Below, in pieces: positions 7,915-16,563 of a stretch of DNA of 64,000 bases. A program made the position numbers and the translations under genes. Location: assembly GCF_046591575.1 (NCBI RefSeq), contig NZ_JBIQWA010000001.1, positions 62,001-126,000 on the forward strand. The letters run 5' to 3'. The notes beneath the pieces were generated by a model. It worked only from the letters and a program-made list of their open reading frames with translations. It had not been told where the DNA came from and did no database searches. This DNA is from Marivita sp046591575 (lineage in GTDB: Bacteria; Pseudomonadota; Alphaproteobacteria; Rhodobacterales; Rhodobacteraceae). Position 1 is the stretch's first letter. Each line of letters opens with the position of its first letter.

Positions 7915-9096
7915 TCAGACAGAGGATTTCAGGGCGTCGGCCAAATCGGTGCGTTCCCAGCTGAACCCACCATCGGCATCCGGAGCACGACCAAAATGGC
8001 CATATGCAGCGGTCCGCTGGTAAATAGGTTTGTTCAGCTCCAGATGAGTCCGAATGCCGCGCGGACTTAGATCCATGACCTTGGGAATGGCCGCTTCGAT
8101 ATCCGCGGGAGCAACATCACCGGTGCCGTGGGTGTCGGCATAAATGGACAGCGGTTTTGAAACGCCGATCGCATAGCTGAGCTGAATCGTGCAGCGTTCC
8201 GCCATCCCGGCTGCAACCACGTTCTTGGCAAGGTAGCGCGCGGCATAGGCCGCGGATCGGTCCACCTTGGTCGGGTCTTTACCCGAGAATGCCCCGCCCC
8301 CATGCGGGGCTGCACCACCATAGGTGTCGACGATAATCTTGCGCCCGGTCAGGCCCGCATCGCCATCCGGTCCGCCGATCACGAAAGTGCCGGTGGGATT
8401 GACCCACCATTCGGTATCGGCATCGATCCAGCCATCCGGCAGAACTTCGCGGATATAGGGTTCAACGATCGCGCGGATGTCGGCCGAGCTCTGGCTTTCA
8501 TCGGCGTGTTGCGTGGACAAAACGATAGAGGTCACGCCGACCGGTTTGCCATTTTCATAGCGCACGGAAATCTGCGATTTGGCATCGGGGCGCAAAAGCG
8601 GCTCCTGCCCGGATTTCCGCACCTCGGCCAGACGGCGCAGGATCGCATGGCTGAACTGGATCGGCGCGGGCATCAGCGCGTCGGTTTCGTTGGTTGCGTA
8701 CCCGAACATGATGCCCTGATCGCCGGCACCTTCGTCTTTGTCTTCACCGGCGTCGACGCCTTGGGCGATATGCGCCGATTGCGGATGTAGCAGGTTGGTT
8801 ATTTTGCAGGTTGCGTGATGAAACTTGTCCTGCTCATAGCCGATATCCTTGATGCAGGCGCGGGCAATGTCGGGGATGCGATCCATAAACGTGGCAAGTT
8901 TGTCTTTGTCCGACAACCCCACCTCTCCGCCAATCACAACGCGGTTGGTTGTTGCAAAGGTCTCGGCGGCAACGCGCGCTTCGGGTTCTTCGGTCAGAAA
9001 CGCGTCAAGCACGGCGTCTGAGATGCGATCACACAGCTTGTCTGGGTGTCCCTCGGACACGGATTCCGAGGTAAAGATGTAATTCTGTCGGGACAT
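7915..9096 (-). CDS. metK: S-adenosylmethionine synthetase
   Basis: A 393-residue enzyme making S-adenosylmethionine from methionine and ATP in the cytoplasm. The motifs GHPDKLCD near the N-terminus, GAGDQGIMFGYA and GGGAFSGKDPTKVDRSAAY are all intact and the length is normal. The start MSRQNYIFTSESVSEGHPDK at 9096 lies four bases after GGAGC, the Shine-Dalgarno sequence that is also part of the SAM/SAH riboswitch pseudoknot. Expression should therefore fall when SAM or SAH is plentiful. It stands in the lnt-metK-trmB order usual in Rhodobacterales. Confidence 0.97.
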   Translation of the reverse strand: MSRQNYIFTSESVSEGHPDKLCDRISDAVLDAFLTEEPEARVAAETFATTNRVVIGGEVGLSDKDKLATFMDRIPDIARACIKDIGYEQDKFHHATCKITNLLHPQSAHIAQGVDAGEDKDEGAGDQGIMFGYATNETDALMPAPIQFSHAILRRLAEVRKSGQEPLLRPDAKSQISVRYENGKPVGVTSIVLSTQHADESQSSADIRAIVEPYIREVLPDGWIDADTEWWVNPTGTFVIGGPDGDAGLTGRKIIVDTYGGAAPHGGGAFSGKDPTKVDRSAAYAARYLAKNVVAAGMAERCTIQLSYAIGVSKPLSIYADTHGTGDVAPADIEAAIPKVMDLSPRGIRTHLELNKPIYQRTAAYGHFGRAPDADGGFSWERTDLADALKSSV

Positions 9097-9100
9097 GGTT

Positions 9101-9144
9101 GCTCCAATAGGGTCTGCCGTCACGTCAGGAAGCCGTTGTGACGG
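9101..9144 (-). promoter_or_regulatory. SAM/SAH riboswitch controlling metK
   Basis: On the minus strand a seven-pair stem CCGTCAC/GTGACGG (9144-9138 and 9123-9117) encloses the 14-base loop AACGGCTTCCTGAC. The GCTTCC in the loop can pair with GGAGC at 9105-9101, which is the metK ribosome binding site. Stem length, loop sequence and the ATTGGAGCAACC-ATG tail match the SAM/SAH (SAM-V-unlike, Rhodobacterales-specific) class as I know it. Ligand binding would form the pseudoknot and hide the ribosome binding site. Confidence 0.9.
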
Positions 9145-9182
9145 GGGTGTAAAGATGCCGTTACGCCCGTCGCTTGCCGGGG

Positions 9183-10643
9183 TCAATGGGCACGTCTGTA
9201 CTTCCGCCCGATCAGCGCTGCAAAAGCCACGATCAGCGCCGCCACCGCAGACCAATCCCGCGTGATGCTGTAGAGGGTTGCATCCCCCCCCGCAGGCACC
9301 GGGACATCGAGAAACCCGGCGCGGCCCAAGGGCAGCGCGTCAATGACGCGCCCGGCTGGATCGATCACTGCCGAAATACCCGTATTTGCGACACGGATCA
9401 CCGGCAGACCCTGTTCGATGGCGCGCAGGCGGGCCTGCTGCAGATGCTGCTGCGGTCCGGCATAGGTGCCAAACCAGGCGTCATTGGTGATCTGCAAGAC
9501 CACATCGGGGCGGGACGGGCTTGCATTCACGTCTTGCGGGAAAACGGCTTCGTAGCAGATCAGCGGCAACGCTGATCCAAGCACACCCAGATCAATCAAC
9601 ATTGGACCCGGTCCGGCAGAATAGCCGGTATCCGCACGCGCCGCCAGGCCGAGGATATTGAAACGCGAGAACAGGCTGGCCAACGGCATATACTCCCCAA
9701 ACGGCACCAAATGATGTTTGTCATAGAGCTGGTCCTGCTGACCGTCTTTGTTCAGGGTCACCAGGGAATTGTAGTAGCGGCCTGCCTCTTCTCGTTGAAT
9801 CCCCAGAACAACCGGCGTGCCTGCGGCGGCCTCGGCAATGACTTCAAAGGCGGGGACCGCGTTGTGCAACAGGTTCGGAACCGCCGTTTCCGGCCAGACA
9901 ATCAAATCCGGTGGGGGCATCTGCGCGGTAAAGTCGACCTGCCGCGCAAAGAATGTGGGGATATGGTCCGGGTGCCACTTTTGATCTTGCGGCGCGTTTG
10001 GCTGGATCAGGCGCACCACAGGCCGGTCCTCAAGATCGGGCGGCGCGGGTGTCAGATAAAAAGCACCGGCCGCGCCGACAACCGCGATCAATCCAACAGC
10101 GATCAGCCATTTGCGAACCGTTAGTCCGACCGCAAACAAGGCAGCGACCATCAGCGTGGCAAATGTCAGGCCATGCGGCCCGATCACCGCATGCCATTGC
10201 GCGATGGGTGTCGAGGCCCAGACATAGCCCAAAAGGCCCCAGGGAAACCCTGTAAGTACGTAAGCGCGCAAAAACTCTGCCGTGGCCCAGCATACCGCGA
10301 TGGCGAAAGGTGCCGCGCTGATGCGACGTCCGACCCAAAACGCGGCGGCCCAGAACACGGACAATCCGGCGGCAAGCCCCACAAGCGCAAATGGGGCCAT
10401 CCACCCTGTTGCGGCGGCATCTACCTGAAACGGCTCCAGTATCCACCGCAACGAAAGGGCAAAATAGCCCACTCCAAACAAACCGCCCGTCCATGCGGCC
10501 GATGCGGCGCTTTGATCAGCCCGCACCAATATGAAAACCGCCACAAGTGCCGACACGGCCACCCACCACAGATCATAGGGCGGCTGACCAAGGGCAAAAA
10601 GCCCGCCAAGACTTAAGGACGCCGCGCGGCGCAAGACGGTCAT
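9183..10643 (-). CDS. lnt: Apolipoprotein N-acyltransferase
   Basis: A 486-residue inner-membrane enzyme that adds the third acyl chain to the N-terminal Cys of lipoproteins. Several hydrophobic segments fill the first 200 residues, followed by a nitrilase-like domain with the catalytic Glu in VWPETAVPN, a Lys-containing loop before LVPFGEYMPL, and the catalytic Cys in ICYEAVFP. The start MTVLRRAASL at 10643 lies four bases after the corC stop, so the two are cotranscribed. Confidence 0.95.
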   Translation of the reverse strand: MTVLRRAASLSLGGLFALGQPPYDLWWVAVSALVAVFILVRADQSAASAAWTGGLFGVGYFALSLRWILEPFQVDAAATGWMAPFALVGLAAGLSVFWAAAFWVGRRISAAPFAIAVCWATAEFLRAYVLTGFPWGLLGYVWASTPIAQWHAVIGPHGLTFATLMVAALFAVGLTVRKWLIAVGLIAVVGAAGAFYLTPAPPDLEDRPVVRLIQPNAPQDQKWHPDHIPTFFARQVDFTAQMPPPDLIVWPETAVPNLLHNAVPAFEVIAEAAAGTPVVLGIQREEAGRYYNSLVTLNKDGQQDQLYDKHHLVPFGEYMPLASLFSRFNILGLAARADTGYSAGPGPMLIDLGVLGSALPLICYEAVFPQDVNASPSRPDVVLQITNDAWFGTYAGPQQHLQQARLRAIEQGLPVIRVANTGISAVIDPAGRVIDALPLGRAGFLDVPVPAGGDATLYSITRDWSAVAALIVAFAALIGRKYRRAH

Positions 10644-10647
10644 GCGA

Positions 10648-11586
10648 CTAGGATGAAGAGGACGCCACAGGCTCTGCCGGGTCCCGCATCCGTGCGCGAT
10701 TTGCATGCGCGGTTGATGTCAGATGCACCCGCAGTCTTTTGATCCGGCGGGGATCGGCATCCACGACTTCAAATTCGGGTCCTTCGGGATGTGGGACCAC
10801 TTCGCCCCGGGCGGGGACATGACCGGCAAGCATGAACACCAACCCGCCAAGAGTGTCGATTTCCTGTTCATCAATATCGTCATGGTCCGTCAGGGTTACG
10901 CCGATTTCCGCTTCGAATTCGTCGAGCGGCGTTCTGGCAAAGGCCATATAGACCCCCGGTTTTTCCTTGGTGAAATTGCTGTCCTCATCAAGATCATGCT
11001 CGTCCTCGATCTCTCCGATAACCTGCTCAATCAGGTCTTCGATGGTCAGCAGGCCATCAACCCCCCCATATTCGTCAATCACAAGCGCCATATGCCGGCG
11101 TTCAGTCTGCATCTTGGTCAACAGCACGCCGATCGGCATGGAGGGCGGCACAAAGAGCAACGGGCGCAGGAGTTTTGTCAGATCAAAGCTGCTGGATGAT
11201 TTGCCGTTGAAACCATGTTCCAGCGCCAGATCCTTGAGATGGGCAAAGCCAATGGGCGTGTCCAGCGTGCCGCTATACACCGGCAAACGTGTCAAACCAC
11301 TTTCGCGGAACACCTTGACCAGATCGCTTTTGGTGATTGTGTCCGGAACCGAGGTGATGTCGGCGCGCGGCACTGCAACATCTTCAACCCGCATACGACG
11401 CAGGTTCATCATTCCTGGAATGGAGGTCTGTGTTTTTGCAACCTCGGGTGACGGCTGTGCCTGAGGCGCGTCTGCCGTGCCTCGGACCCATCTTGCCATT
11501 CTGGCAAAAACATTGCCTCTGGAGTTCGTGTCTGTCGTCTGCTGCGCGCTGTGCGCCGCGTTAGACGAGTCGTCTGTGTCGCCCAT
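10648..11586 (-). CDS. corC: Hemolysin/CorC family CBS-domain protein
   Basis: A 312-residue cytosolic protein with two CBS domains (about residues 90-210) and a C-terminal CorC/HlyC transporter-associated domain that contains LGGLVFMLAGHVPARGE. It has no membrane segments, unlike larger homologues. CorC is linked to magnesium/cobalt efflux, but its exact role is unsettled. The start MGDTDDSSN at 11586 has AGG five bases upstream; an ATG at 11625 that overlaps the ybeY stop is an alternative with a poorer ribosome binding site. Confidence 0.88.
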   Translation of the reverse strand: MGDTDDSSNAAHSAQQTTDTNSRGNVFARMARWVRGTADAPQAQPSPEVAKTQTSIPGMMNLRRMRVEDVAVPRADITSVPDTITKSDLVKVFRESGLTRLPVYSGTLDTPIGFAHLKDLALEHGFNGKSSSSFDLTKLLRPLLFVPPSMPIGVLLTKMQTERRHMALVIDEYGGVDGLLTIEDLIEQVIGEIEDEHDLDEDSNFTKEKPGVYMAFARTPLDEFEAEIGVTLTDHDDIDEQEIDTLGGLVFMLAGHVPARGEVVPHPEGPEFEVVDADPRRIKRLRVHLTSTAHANRARMRDPAEPVASSSS

Positions 11587-11621
11587 TTTTTCCTGTTCCG
11601 GTGGTGGCCAAATGGCCCTTA

Positions 11622-12131
11622 TCATTCCCTATATGGGTCGGAGAGACCCATTTTGCCAAGTATTTCCGTTTCCAAACGTTCCATCAGCGTGGCATCGCCG
11701 TCACGGATGTGGTCATAGCCCAAAAGATGTAACACCCCGTGAACGATCAAATGTGTGACATGGTCGGCCAAGGGTTTGCCCGTATCCCGTGCCTCTTTTA
11801 GACAGGTTTCATAGGAAATCGCGATGTCGCCCAAAGCTTCGCCCATCACCGGGTCAGGGTCCGGCGGCGGGTGCGGAATTGCGCCGTCAACCTCGGGCGC
11901 AAGGCTGTTGGCGGGCCAGCTGAGCACATTTGTTGCAGTGGGTTTTTCGCGGAATTCTGTGTTGAGTTCGGCGATCCGCGCATCGTTACAGGCCAGGATC
12001 GCAATCTCGTAGCCCTCGGTCGGCAGGTCGAGATGCGCGAGAGTGTATTGCGATGCGGTTTCCGCCAAAATGGCCATCGATGTGTCCCGCCAGCGATCCT
12101 CTTCAATCAAAATGTCCGTCAGTGTGGTCAC
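11622..12131 (-). CDS. ybeY: Endoribonuclease YbeY (rRNA maturation)
   Basis: A 169-residue zinc-dependent RNase involved in 16S rRNA 3'-end processing and ribosome quality control. The zinc motif HLIVHGVLHLLGYDH near the C-terminus is intact. I chose the GTG at 12131, giving MTTLTDILIEEDRW, because family members start two to six residues before this IxxDxRW stretch. An ATG at 12170 would add 13 residues encoded by a GC-rich palindrome. Neither start has a recognisable ribosome binding site. Confidence 0.9.
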   Translation of the reverse strand: MTTLTDILIEEDRWRDTSMAILAETASQYTLAHLDLPTEGYEIAILACNDARIAELNTEFREKPTATNVLSWPANSLAPEVDGAIPHPPPDPDPVMGEALGDIAISYETCLKEARDTGKPLADHVTHLIVHGVLHLLGYDHIRDGDATLMERLETEILGKMGLSDPYRE

Positions 12132-12140
12132 GGCATACAA

Positions 12141-12160
12141 TTTGGGGGCCAGCCCCCAAA
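12141..12160. repeat. GC-rich palindrome just upstream of the ybeY start
   Basis: TTTGGGGGC-CA-GCCCCCAAA is a perfect inverted repeat of nine-base arms. In the ybeY message it ends about ten bases before the GTG start, where a Shine-Dalgarno sequence would be expected. Confidence 0.8.
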
Positions 12161-12189
12161 CCCCCGGCATATTTGTAAAAAGAAGACGA

Positions 12190-13167
12190 TCAGGGTGTTT
12201 CGGCGTCTTTTTCGTAGGCTTCGATAATCGCCGCCACCAAAGGGTGCCGGACGACGTCTTTGGCGGTGAAATAATTGAAGCTGATCTTCGGGATATGGGC
12301 AAGCAGGCGTTCCGCGTCCCGCAATCCCGAGGCGACGCCGCGCGGCAGGTCGATCTGGGTGCGGTCACCGGTGATCACCATCCGCGAGCCTTCACCCAGA
12401 CGGGTGAGGAACATCTTCATCTGCATCGACGTGGCGTTCTGCGCCTCGTCCAGCACCACAAAGGCGTTGGACAATGTGCGGCCGCGCATGAAGGCCAGCG
12501 GTGCGATCTCGACCGTTTTTTCCTCGATCATGCGGGCCAGTTGTTTGCCGGGCAGGAAATCGTTCAGCGCGTCGTAAAGCGGCTGCATGTACGGGTCGAC
12601 CTTGTCCTTCATGTCGCCCGGCAAATAGCCCAGTTTTTCGCCAGCTTCGACAGCAGGGCGGCTAAGAATGATTTTGTCGACCTGACCGGTGATAAACATG
12701 TTCACGCCAACCGCGACTGCAAGATAGGTCTTGCCGGTGCCTGCCGGGCCAATTCCGAAGGCAAGTTCGTTTTCAAAAAGGGCGCGGACATAGGCTTTTT
12801 GCGCGTCGGTGCGCGGTTCGACCAGTTTTTTGCGGGTTTTTATTTCGACCGGGCCGCCTTCGAACATTTCGATCTGGTCATCCGGTTTGGTCTCTTCCGG
12901 GGCCATACGCAATTCGCGATCGATATCGCTGGGATTGACACTGCGCCCCTGTTCTAGCCGGTGATAGAGCGACATCAGGATCTCGCGCGCGTCCTCTTGC
13001 GCCTCGGGGTCACCATGGATCGCCAATTGATTGCCACGGCGCAGGATCTGCACGCCGAGACGATTTTCGATCTCGCTTAGGTTGCGGTCATATTCGCCGC
13101 AAAGATCTATGAGCAAGCGGTTGTCGGGGAATTCAACAAGCGCTTCGGACAAAGTGTCTGCGGTCAC
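12190..13167 (-). CDS. phoH: PhoH family ATPase
   Basis: A 325-residue cytosolic ATPase of the PhoH/PhoL group, which goes with YbeY in nearly all proteobacteria and is thought to act in RNA metabolism. Walker A is GPAGTGKTY near residue 140, Walker B is FVVLDEAQNA near residue 235, and a KH-like N-terminal portion precedes them. The GTG start at 13167 has GGAG six bases upstream. Its neighbours ybeY, corC and lnt form the usual operon; upstream, the normally adjacent miaB is separated by two other genes. Confidence 0.95.
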   Translation of the reverse strand: MTADTLSEALVEFPDNRLLIDLCGEYDRNLSEIENRLGVQILRRGNQLAIHGDPEAQEDAREILMSLYHRLEQGRSVNPSDIDRELRMAPEETKPDDQIEMFEGGPVEIKTRKKLVEPRTDAQKAYVRALFENELAFGIGPAGTGKTYLAVAVGVNMFITGQVDKIILSRPAVEAGEKLGYLPGDMKDKVDPYMQPLYDALNDFLPGKQLARMIEEKTVEIAPLAFMRGRTLSNAFVVLDEAQNATSMQMKMFLTRLGEGSRMVITGDRTQIDLPRGVASGLRDAERLLAHIPKISFNYFTAKDVVRHPLVAAIIEAYEKDAETP

Positions 13168-13242
13168 GCGGGTCTCCGATACAAGGATGGCAGGTCAAGC
13201 GTGGCGATTTTTGTCGTCCGGTGCAAGCCGTGCTCTTGTCTG

Positions 13243-13551
13243 TCACAATGAATCGCCGATAAGGGAACTAGACCCCCCTTTGAAATCGCCAATTGCGGTG
13301 TTTCTTTCGATATGCGTGCCCGAGCAGACAGGCCGCCCATGATGATCGAGTCGAGGTGACAGGTATCCTTCGACGCCATCGTCAATGATCCAGTGATCGC
13401 ATCCATTCGGATCAATCCAGATCCCGGCTTGCAGCTCGCTCAGGTGTTTTTTGTCCCATCCGCCATCATAGCTTTTGTCAGCATTGGGGGTTTCGCAGCC
13501 TGTCGCCATCAGCACGGCACAGAATGCGGCGGTTTTCCCAAGATGTATCAT
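13243..13551 (-). CDS. Small lipoprotein, paralogue of the upstream OmpA protein's N-terminal domain
   Basis: A 102-residue exported lipoprotein: MIHLGKTAAFCAVLMATGC is a signal with a lipobox Cys. Residues 40-75 (GIWIDPNGCDHWIIDDGVEGYLSP...GRPVC) align with the segment GVWIDPDGCEHWVMDDGVEGFMSP...GTPVC of the gene directly upstream, so this is a local duplicate that lacks the OmpA domain. Its ATG overlaps the upstream stop (TGATG), so the pair is translationally coupled. The function is unknown; the shared domain has two conserved Cys that could form a disulfide in the periplasm. Confidence 0.75.
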   Translation of the reverse strand: MIHLGKTAAFCAVLMATGCETPNADKSYDGGWDKKHLSELQAGIWIDPNGCDHWIIDDGVEGYLSPRLDHHGRPVCSGTHIERNTAIGDFKGGSSSLIGDSL

Positions 13552-14093
13552 CAATCATCACTCCGCCGCAGACACAGGATTTCCACACGTCGATTCTTGG
13601 CCATGCCGGACGCGCTTGCATTGCTTGCGATGGGGCGGCGTTCGCCGAATCCTCGCACCGAATAAACCCGCGCACCGACCTGTTGTGCGACCTGCGCCAC
13701 CGCGCGCGCGCGTCGTTCACTGAGCGCCAGATTGTATTGGTCAGATGCGCGGCTGTCGGTGTGGCCTTCGATGACAAACCCGTTGGCTGCGTTTGCGGCA
13801 AAGAAGGTCCGCAAGCCACTGATCCCGCCCGGCGCAATCTGCGCACTGCCGGTTGCAAACATCTGGTCGGTGGGAACAACCGCACACCGGCTGACCTTGT
13901 GACACACGGGCGTTCCGTCACGGCGCAGATGCGGGCTCATAAAGCCTTCGACACCGTCATCCATCACCCAGTGTTCACAACCATCCGGGTCGATCCACAC
14001 GCCCGGGATATATTGTTCGCCTTGCTGTGCGACCGACGGGGACGGCATCGCCATCACAACACCCAGCAGCACAGCGGACAACCGCCTCATCAT
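13551..14093 (-). CDS. OmpA family outer-membrane/periplasmic protein
   Basis: A 180-residue protein with a signal peptide (MMRRLSAVLLGVVMAMPSPSVAQ), a WIDPDGCEHWVMDDGVEG segment, and a C-terminal OmpA-like peptidoglycan-binding domain with GFVIEGHTDSRASDQYNLALSERRARAVA. The domain would anchor the protein to the cell wall through diaminopimelate. The start at 14093 follows TTTGGAT; an upstream in-frame ATG at 14114 is less likely. The gene and its truncated copy downstream interrupt the usual miaB-phoH neighbourhood. Confidence 0.85.
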   Translation of the reverse strand: MMRRLSAVLLGVVMAMPSPSVAQQGEQYIPGVWIDPDGCEHWVMDDGVEGFMSPHLRRDGTPVCHKVSRCAVVPTDQMFATGSAQIAPGGISGLRTFFAANAANGFVIEGHTDSRASDQYNLALSERRARAVAQVAQQVGARVYSVRGFGERRPIASNASASGMAKNRRVEILCLRRSDD

Positions 14094-14226
14094 ATCCAAA
14101 TTCCCCCGGCACATTGCGCGGCACAGAATTTGATCTGCCGCACCCGATTCAGCGGCATACTACCAGAGACAGCGGTTGTGGAAAGGGTCAACCTCAAGAT
14201 ATCGCGGTCAGGACAACATCTTTGCA

Positions 14227-15567
14227 CTAGGCGATCAATTCACCCGCAAGTGAATTGCGCTGGCTTTCAAGGATGCGGACAGGGCGCAAATCGCCGGGTT
14301 TGACATCGGTGGTCTGCACATGAACGGCATGCAAGTGTTCCGATTTGCCCACCATCTGCCCCGGATCGCGCCCTGGTTTTTCAAAAAGCACAGTGACCTC
14401 TTTGCCCACCATCGCATCCTGCACCGCCTTTTGCTGTTCGGTGATCAGGCCCTGAAGACGTTGCAGGCGATCGTCTTTTACATCTTCGGCGACTTGATCC
14501 CGCTCGGCCGCCGGAGTGCCAGGGCGGGTGGAGTATTTGAAGCTGTAGGCATACCCGTATTTCGCGGCACGGATGATATCGAGCGTTGCCTGAAAATCTT
14601 CTTCGGTTTCTTCGGGAAAGCCGACGATAAAGTCACCGGACAAAAGCAGATCGGGCCGAATCGAACGCAGCTGTTCAATGATCTTGAGATAGCTTTCTGC
14701 GGTATGCTGGCGGTTCATCCGCTTGAGAATACGATCCGAACCGGACTGAACAGGCAAATGCAGATAGGGCATCAGCTTGGGGCATGTCCCGTGCGCCTCG
14801 ATCAGGTCGTCGGTCATGTCATTGGGATGCGAGGTGGTGAACCGAATACGCTCCAGACCATCGACATCATTCAACGCCCAGATCAGCTTGGCAAGCGACC
14901 AATCACTGCCCGCGCCGTCTGTGCCTTTTGGGGCCGCACCGTGATAGGCGTTGACGTTTTGACCCAGCAAGGTGATGTCGCGCACACCGCGTTCTACCAG
15001 ATCACGGGCCTCATCAAGGATGCGGTCCGCAGGACGGGAAACCTCGGCTCCGCGGGTGTAGGGAACGACACAAAAGGCACAGAATTTGTCGCATCCTTCT
15101 TGCACGGTCAGAAAGGCCGTGGGACCACGTTTTGCTTTGGGCCGGTTTTTCAGAACCTCGAATTTGTCTTCTTCGGGAAAATCCGTGTCGAGCGCTTTTT
15201 CCCCGGACCGGGTTTTCGCCTCTAGTTCTGGCAGACGGTGATAGCTTTGCGGGCCGACAACCAGATCGACCATCGGCTGGCGGCGCATGATTTCCGGGCC
15301 TTCGGCCTGTGCGACACAGCCCGCCACGCCGATTTTCAGATCCGGTTTCGCCGCTTTGAATTTCTTGTACCGGCCCAGTTCGGAATACACTTTCTCCGCC
15401 GCTTTTTCGCGGATGTGGCACGTGTTCATCAGGATCATATCGGCATCCGCCGGGTCTGACGTTTCGACATAGCCTTGCCCGCCCAGCGCTTCGGCCATGC
15501 GTTCGCTGTCATAGACATTCATCTGGCAGCCATAGGTCTTGATGAAAAGCTTCTTCGGTTCGGACAC
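14227..15567 (-). CDS. miaB: tRNA-2-methylthio-N6-dimethylallyladenosine synthase
   Basis: A 446-residue radical SAM enzyme that thiomethylates i6A37 in tRNAs reading U-initial codons. The N-terminal MTTase domain has KTYGCQMNVYDSE, the radical SAM cluster is CDKFCAFCVVPYTRG near residue 155, and a TRAM domain closes the protein. The GTG start at 15567 has GGAGG nine bases upstream. It heads the minus-strand RNA-processing cluster. Confidence 0.95.
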   Translation of the reverse strand: MSEPKKLFIKTYGCQMNVYDSERMAEALGGQGYVETSDPADADMILMNTCHIREKAAEKVYSELGRYKKFKAAKPDLKIGVAGCVAQAEGPEIMRRQPMVDLVVGPQSYHRLPELEAKTRSGEKALDTDFPEEDKFEVLKNRPKAKRGPTAFLTVQEGCDKFCAFCVVPYTRGAEVSRPADRILDEARDLVERGVRDITLLGQNVNAYHGAAPKGTDGAGSDWSLAKLIWALNDVDGLERIRFTTSHPNDMTDDLIEAHGTCPKLMPYLHLPVQSGSDRILKRMNRQHTAESYLKIIEQLRSIRPDLLLSGDFIVGFPEETEEDFQATLDIIRAAKYGYAYSFKYSTRPGTPAAERDQVAEDVKDDRLQRLQGLITEQQKAVQDAMVGKEVTVLFEKPGRDPGQMVGKSEHLHAVHVQTTDVKPGDLRPVRILESQRNSLAGELIA

Positions 15568-15679
15568 GGGGCCAATCCTCCGGACAGGTTTCAGGCTGTG
15601 CGGATACCGCAAGTTACCCCCATCTTGCAATGCACGGTTTTTTCATTGAGTCTGGGGCAAACTCCGCAGGGAAAATCTC

Positions 15680-16546
15680 ATGCGTTATGCAGGCATTAAC
15701 GATCTTCTTTCCAAAAACCCGGCAGCTGTTGCCAAGGGGCCCATTGCGCTTGTCTTCATCGAAGACAATGTTGAAATCGACTCAACCCTGCGTCACAATC
15801 TGCAACTCGGCTTCAAAACCGTGATCGCCTTCATGATGCCGTCATTCGAGCTCGCGGCGGATGTTGCAGAGCGTGTGGTGCGGGTCGACGCCAATATTGC
15901 GCAGAACGACGACCGCGAAGAGATCGTCAATACCGTGATCGCCAAGGCCCCCGGCGTCTGGATGTATGTCTGCTATAACGCAGAATACTTGTTCTTTCCG
16001 TTCTGCGAAACGCGCACCATCGGAGAGCTTTTGGCATTTCACACCGAAGAACGGCGCGACGCAATGCTGTGTTACGCCGTTGATCTGTATGCCGGCGACC
16101 TTGATCGTAATCCCAGTGCGGTGAACATCGAAGAGGCCTATCTGGACCGGTCGGGATATTACGCGCTTGGGCGGCCGGACCCGGACACCCATCATCCCCG
16201 GGATCGGCAACTCAACTTTTTCGGCGGGTTGCGGTGGCGCTATGAGGAACATGTCCCGCCAGAGCGCCGCAAGATTGACCGGATCGCCCTTTTTCGGGCC
16301 AAGCCCGGTCTGAAATTGCAGGACGATCACACATTCAACGATCAGGAATACAATACCTATGCGTGCCCTTGGCACAACAATCTGACGGCGGCTGTTGCGT
16401 CGTTCCGAACGGCAAAGGCGCTCAAGCGCAATCCGGGGTCGGCCTTTGAAATCGAGACATTCCGCTGGCACAATTCGGTGCCGTTTCAATGGCATTCGCG
16501 GCAATTGCTGGATTTGGGACTGATGGAAACCGGGCAGTGGTTCTAG
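15680..16546 (+). CDS. Conserved hypothetical protein, glycosyltransferase-like
   Basis: A 288-residue protein I do not recognise firmly. The N-terminal pattern (ALVFIEDNVEIDSTLRHNLQLGFKTVIAFM) resembles the first strand and helix of GT2/GT92-type glycosyltransferases, and YNAEYLFFPF near residue 102 lies where these enzymes have a D-x-D/E metal motif; here the first Asp appears to be Asn. HNNLTAAV and FRWHNSVPFQWHSR near the C-terminus carry His residues typical of the fold. No membrane segments. The start follows CAGGGAAAATCTC. It is monocistronic, divergent from miaB and convergent with fabI. Confidence 0.5.
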   Translation: MRYAGINDLLSKNPAAVAKGPIALVFIEDNVEIDSTLRHNLQLGFKTVIAFMMPSFELAADVAERVVRVDANIAQNDDREEIVNTVIAKAPGVWMYVCYNAEYLFFPFCETRTIGELLAFHTEERRDAMLCYAVDLYAGDLDRNPSAVNIEEAYLDRSGYYALGRPDPDTHHPRDRQLNFFGGLRWRYEEHVPPERRKIDRIALFRAKPGLKLQDDHTFNDQEYNTYACPWHNNLTAAVASFRTAKALKRNPGSAFEIETFRWHNSVPFQWHSRQLLDLGLMETGQWF

Positions 16547-16563
16547 GGCGCACCGGTCACCTT

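Noticed and set aside
12171..12368. Long N-terminal extension of ybeY to 12368
   Set aside because: It overlaps phoH coding sequence and has no similarity to YbeY proteins.
13551..13554. TTG at 13554 as start of the small lipoprotein
   Set aside because: The ATG at 13551 follows immediately, overlaps the upstream stop in TGATG and needs no rare start codon.
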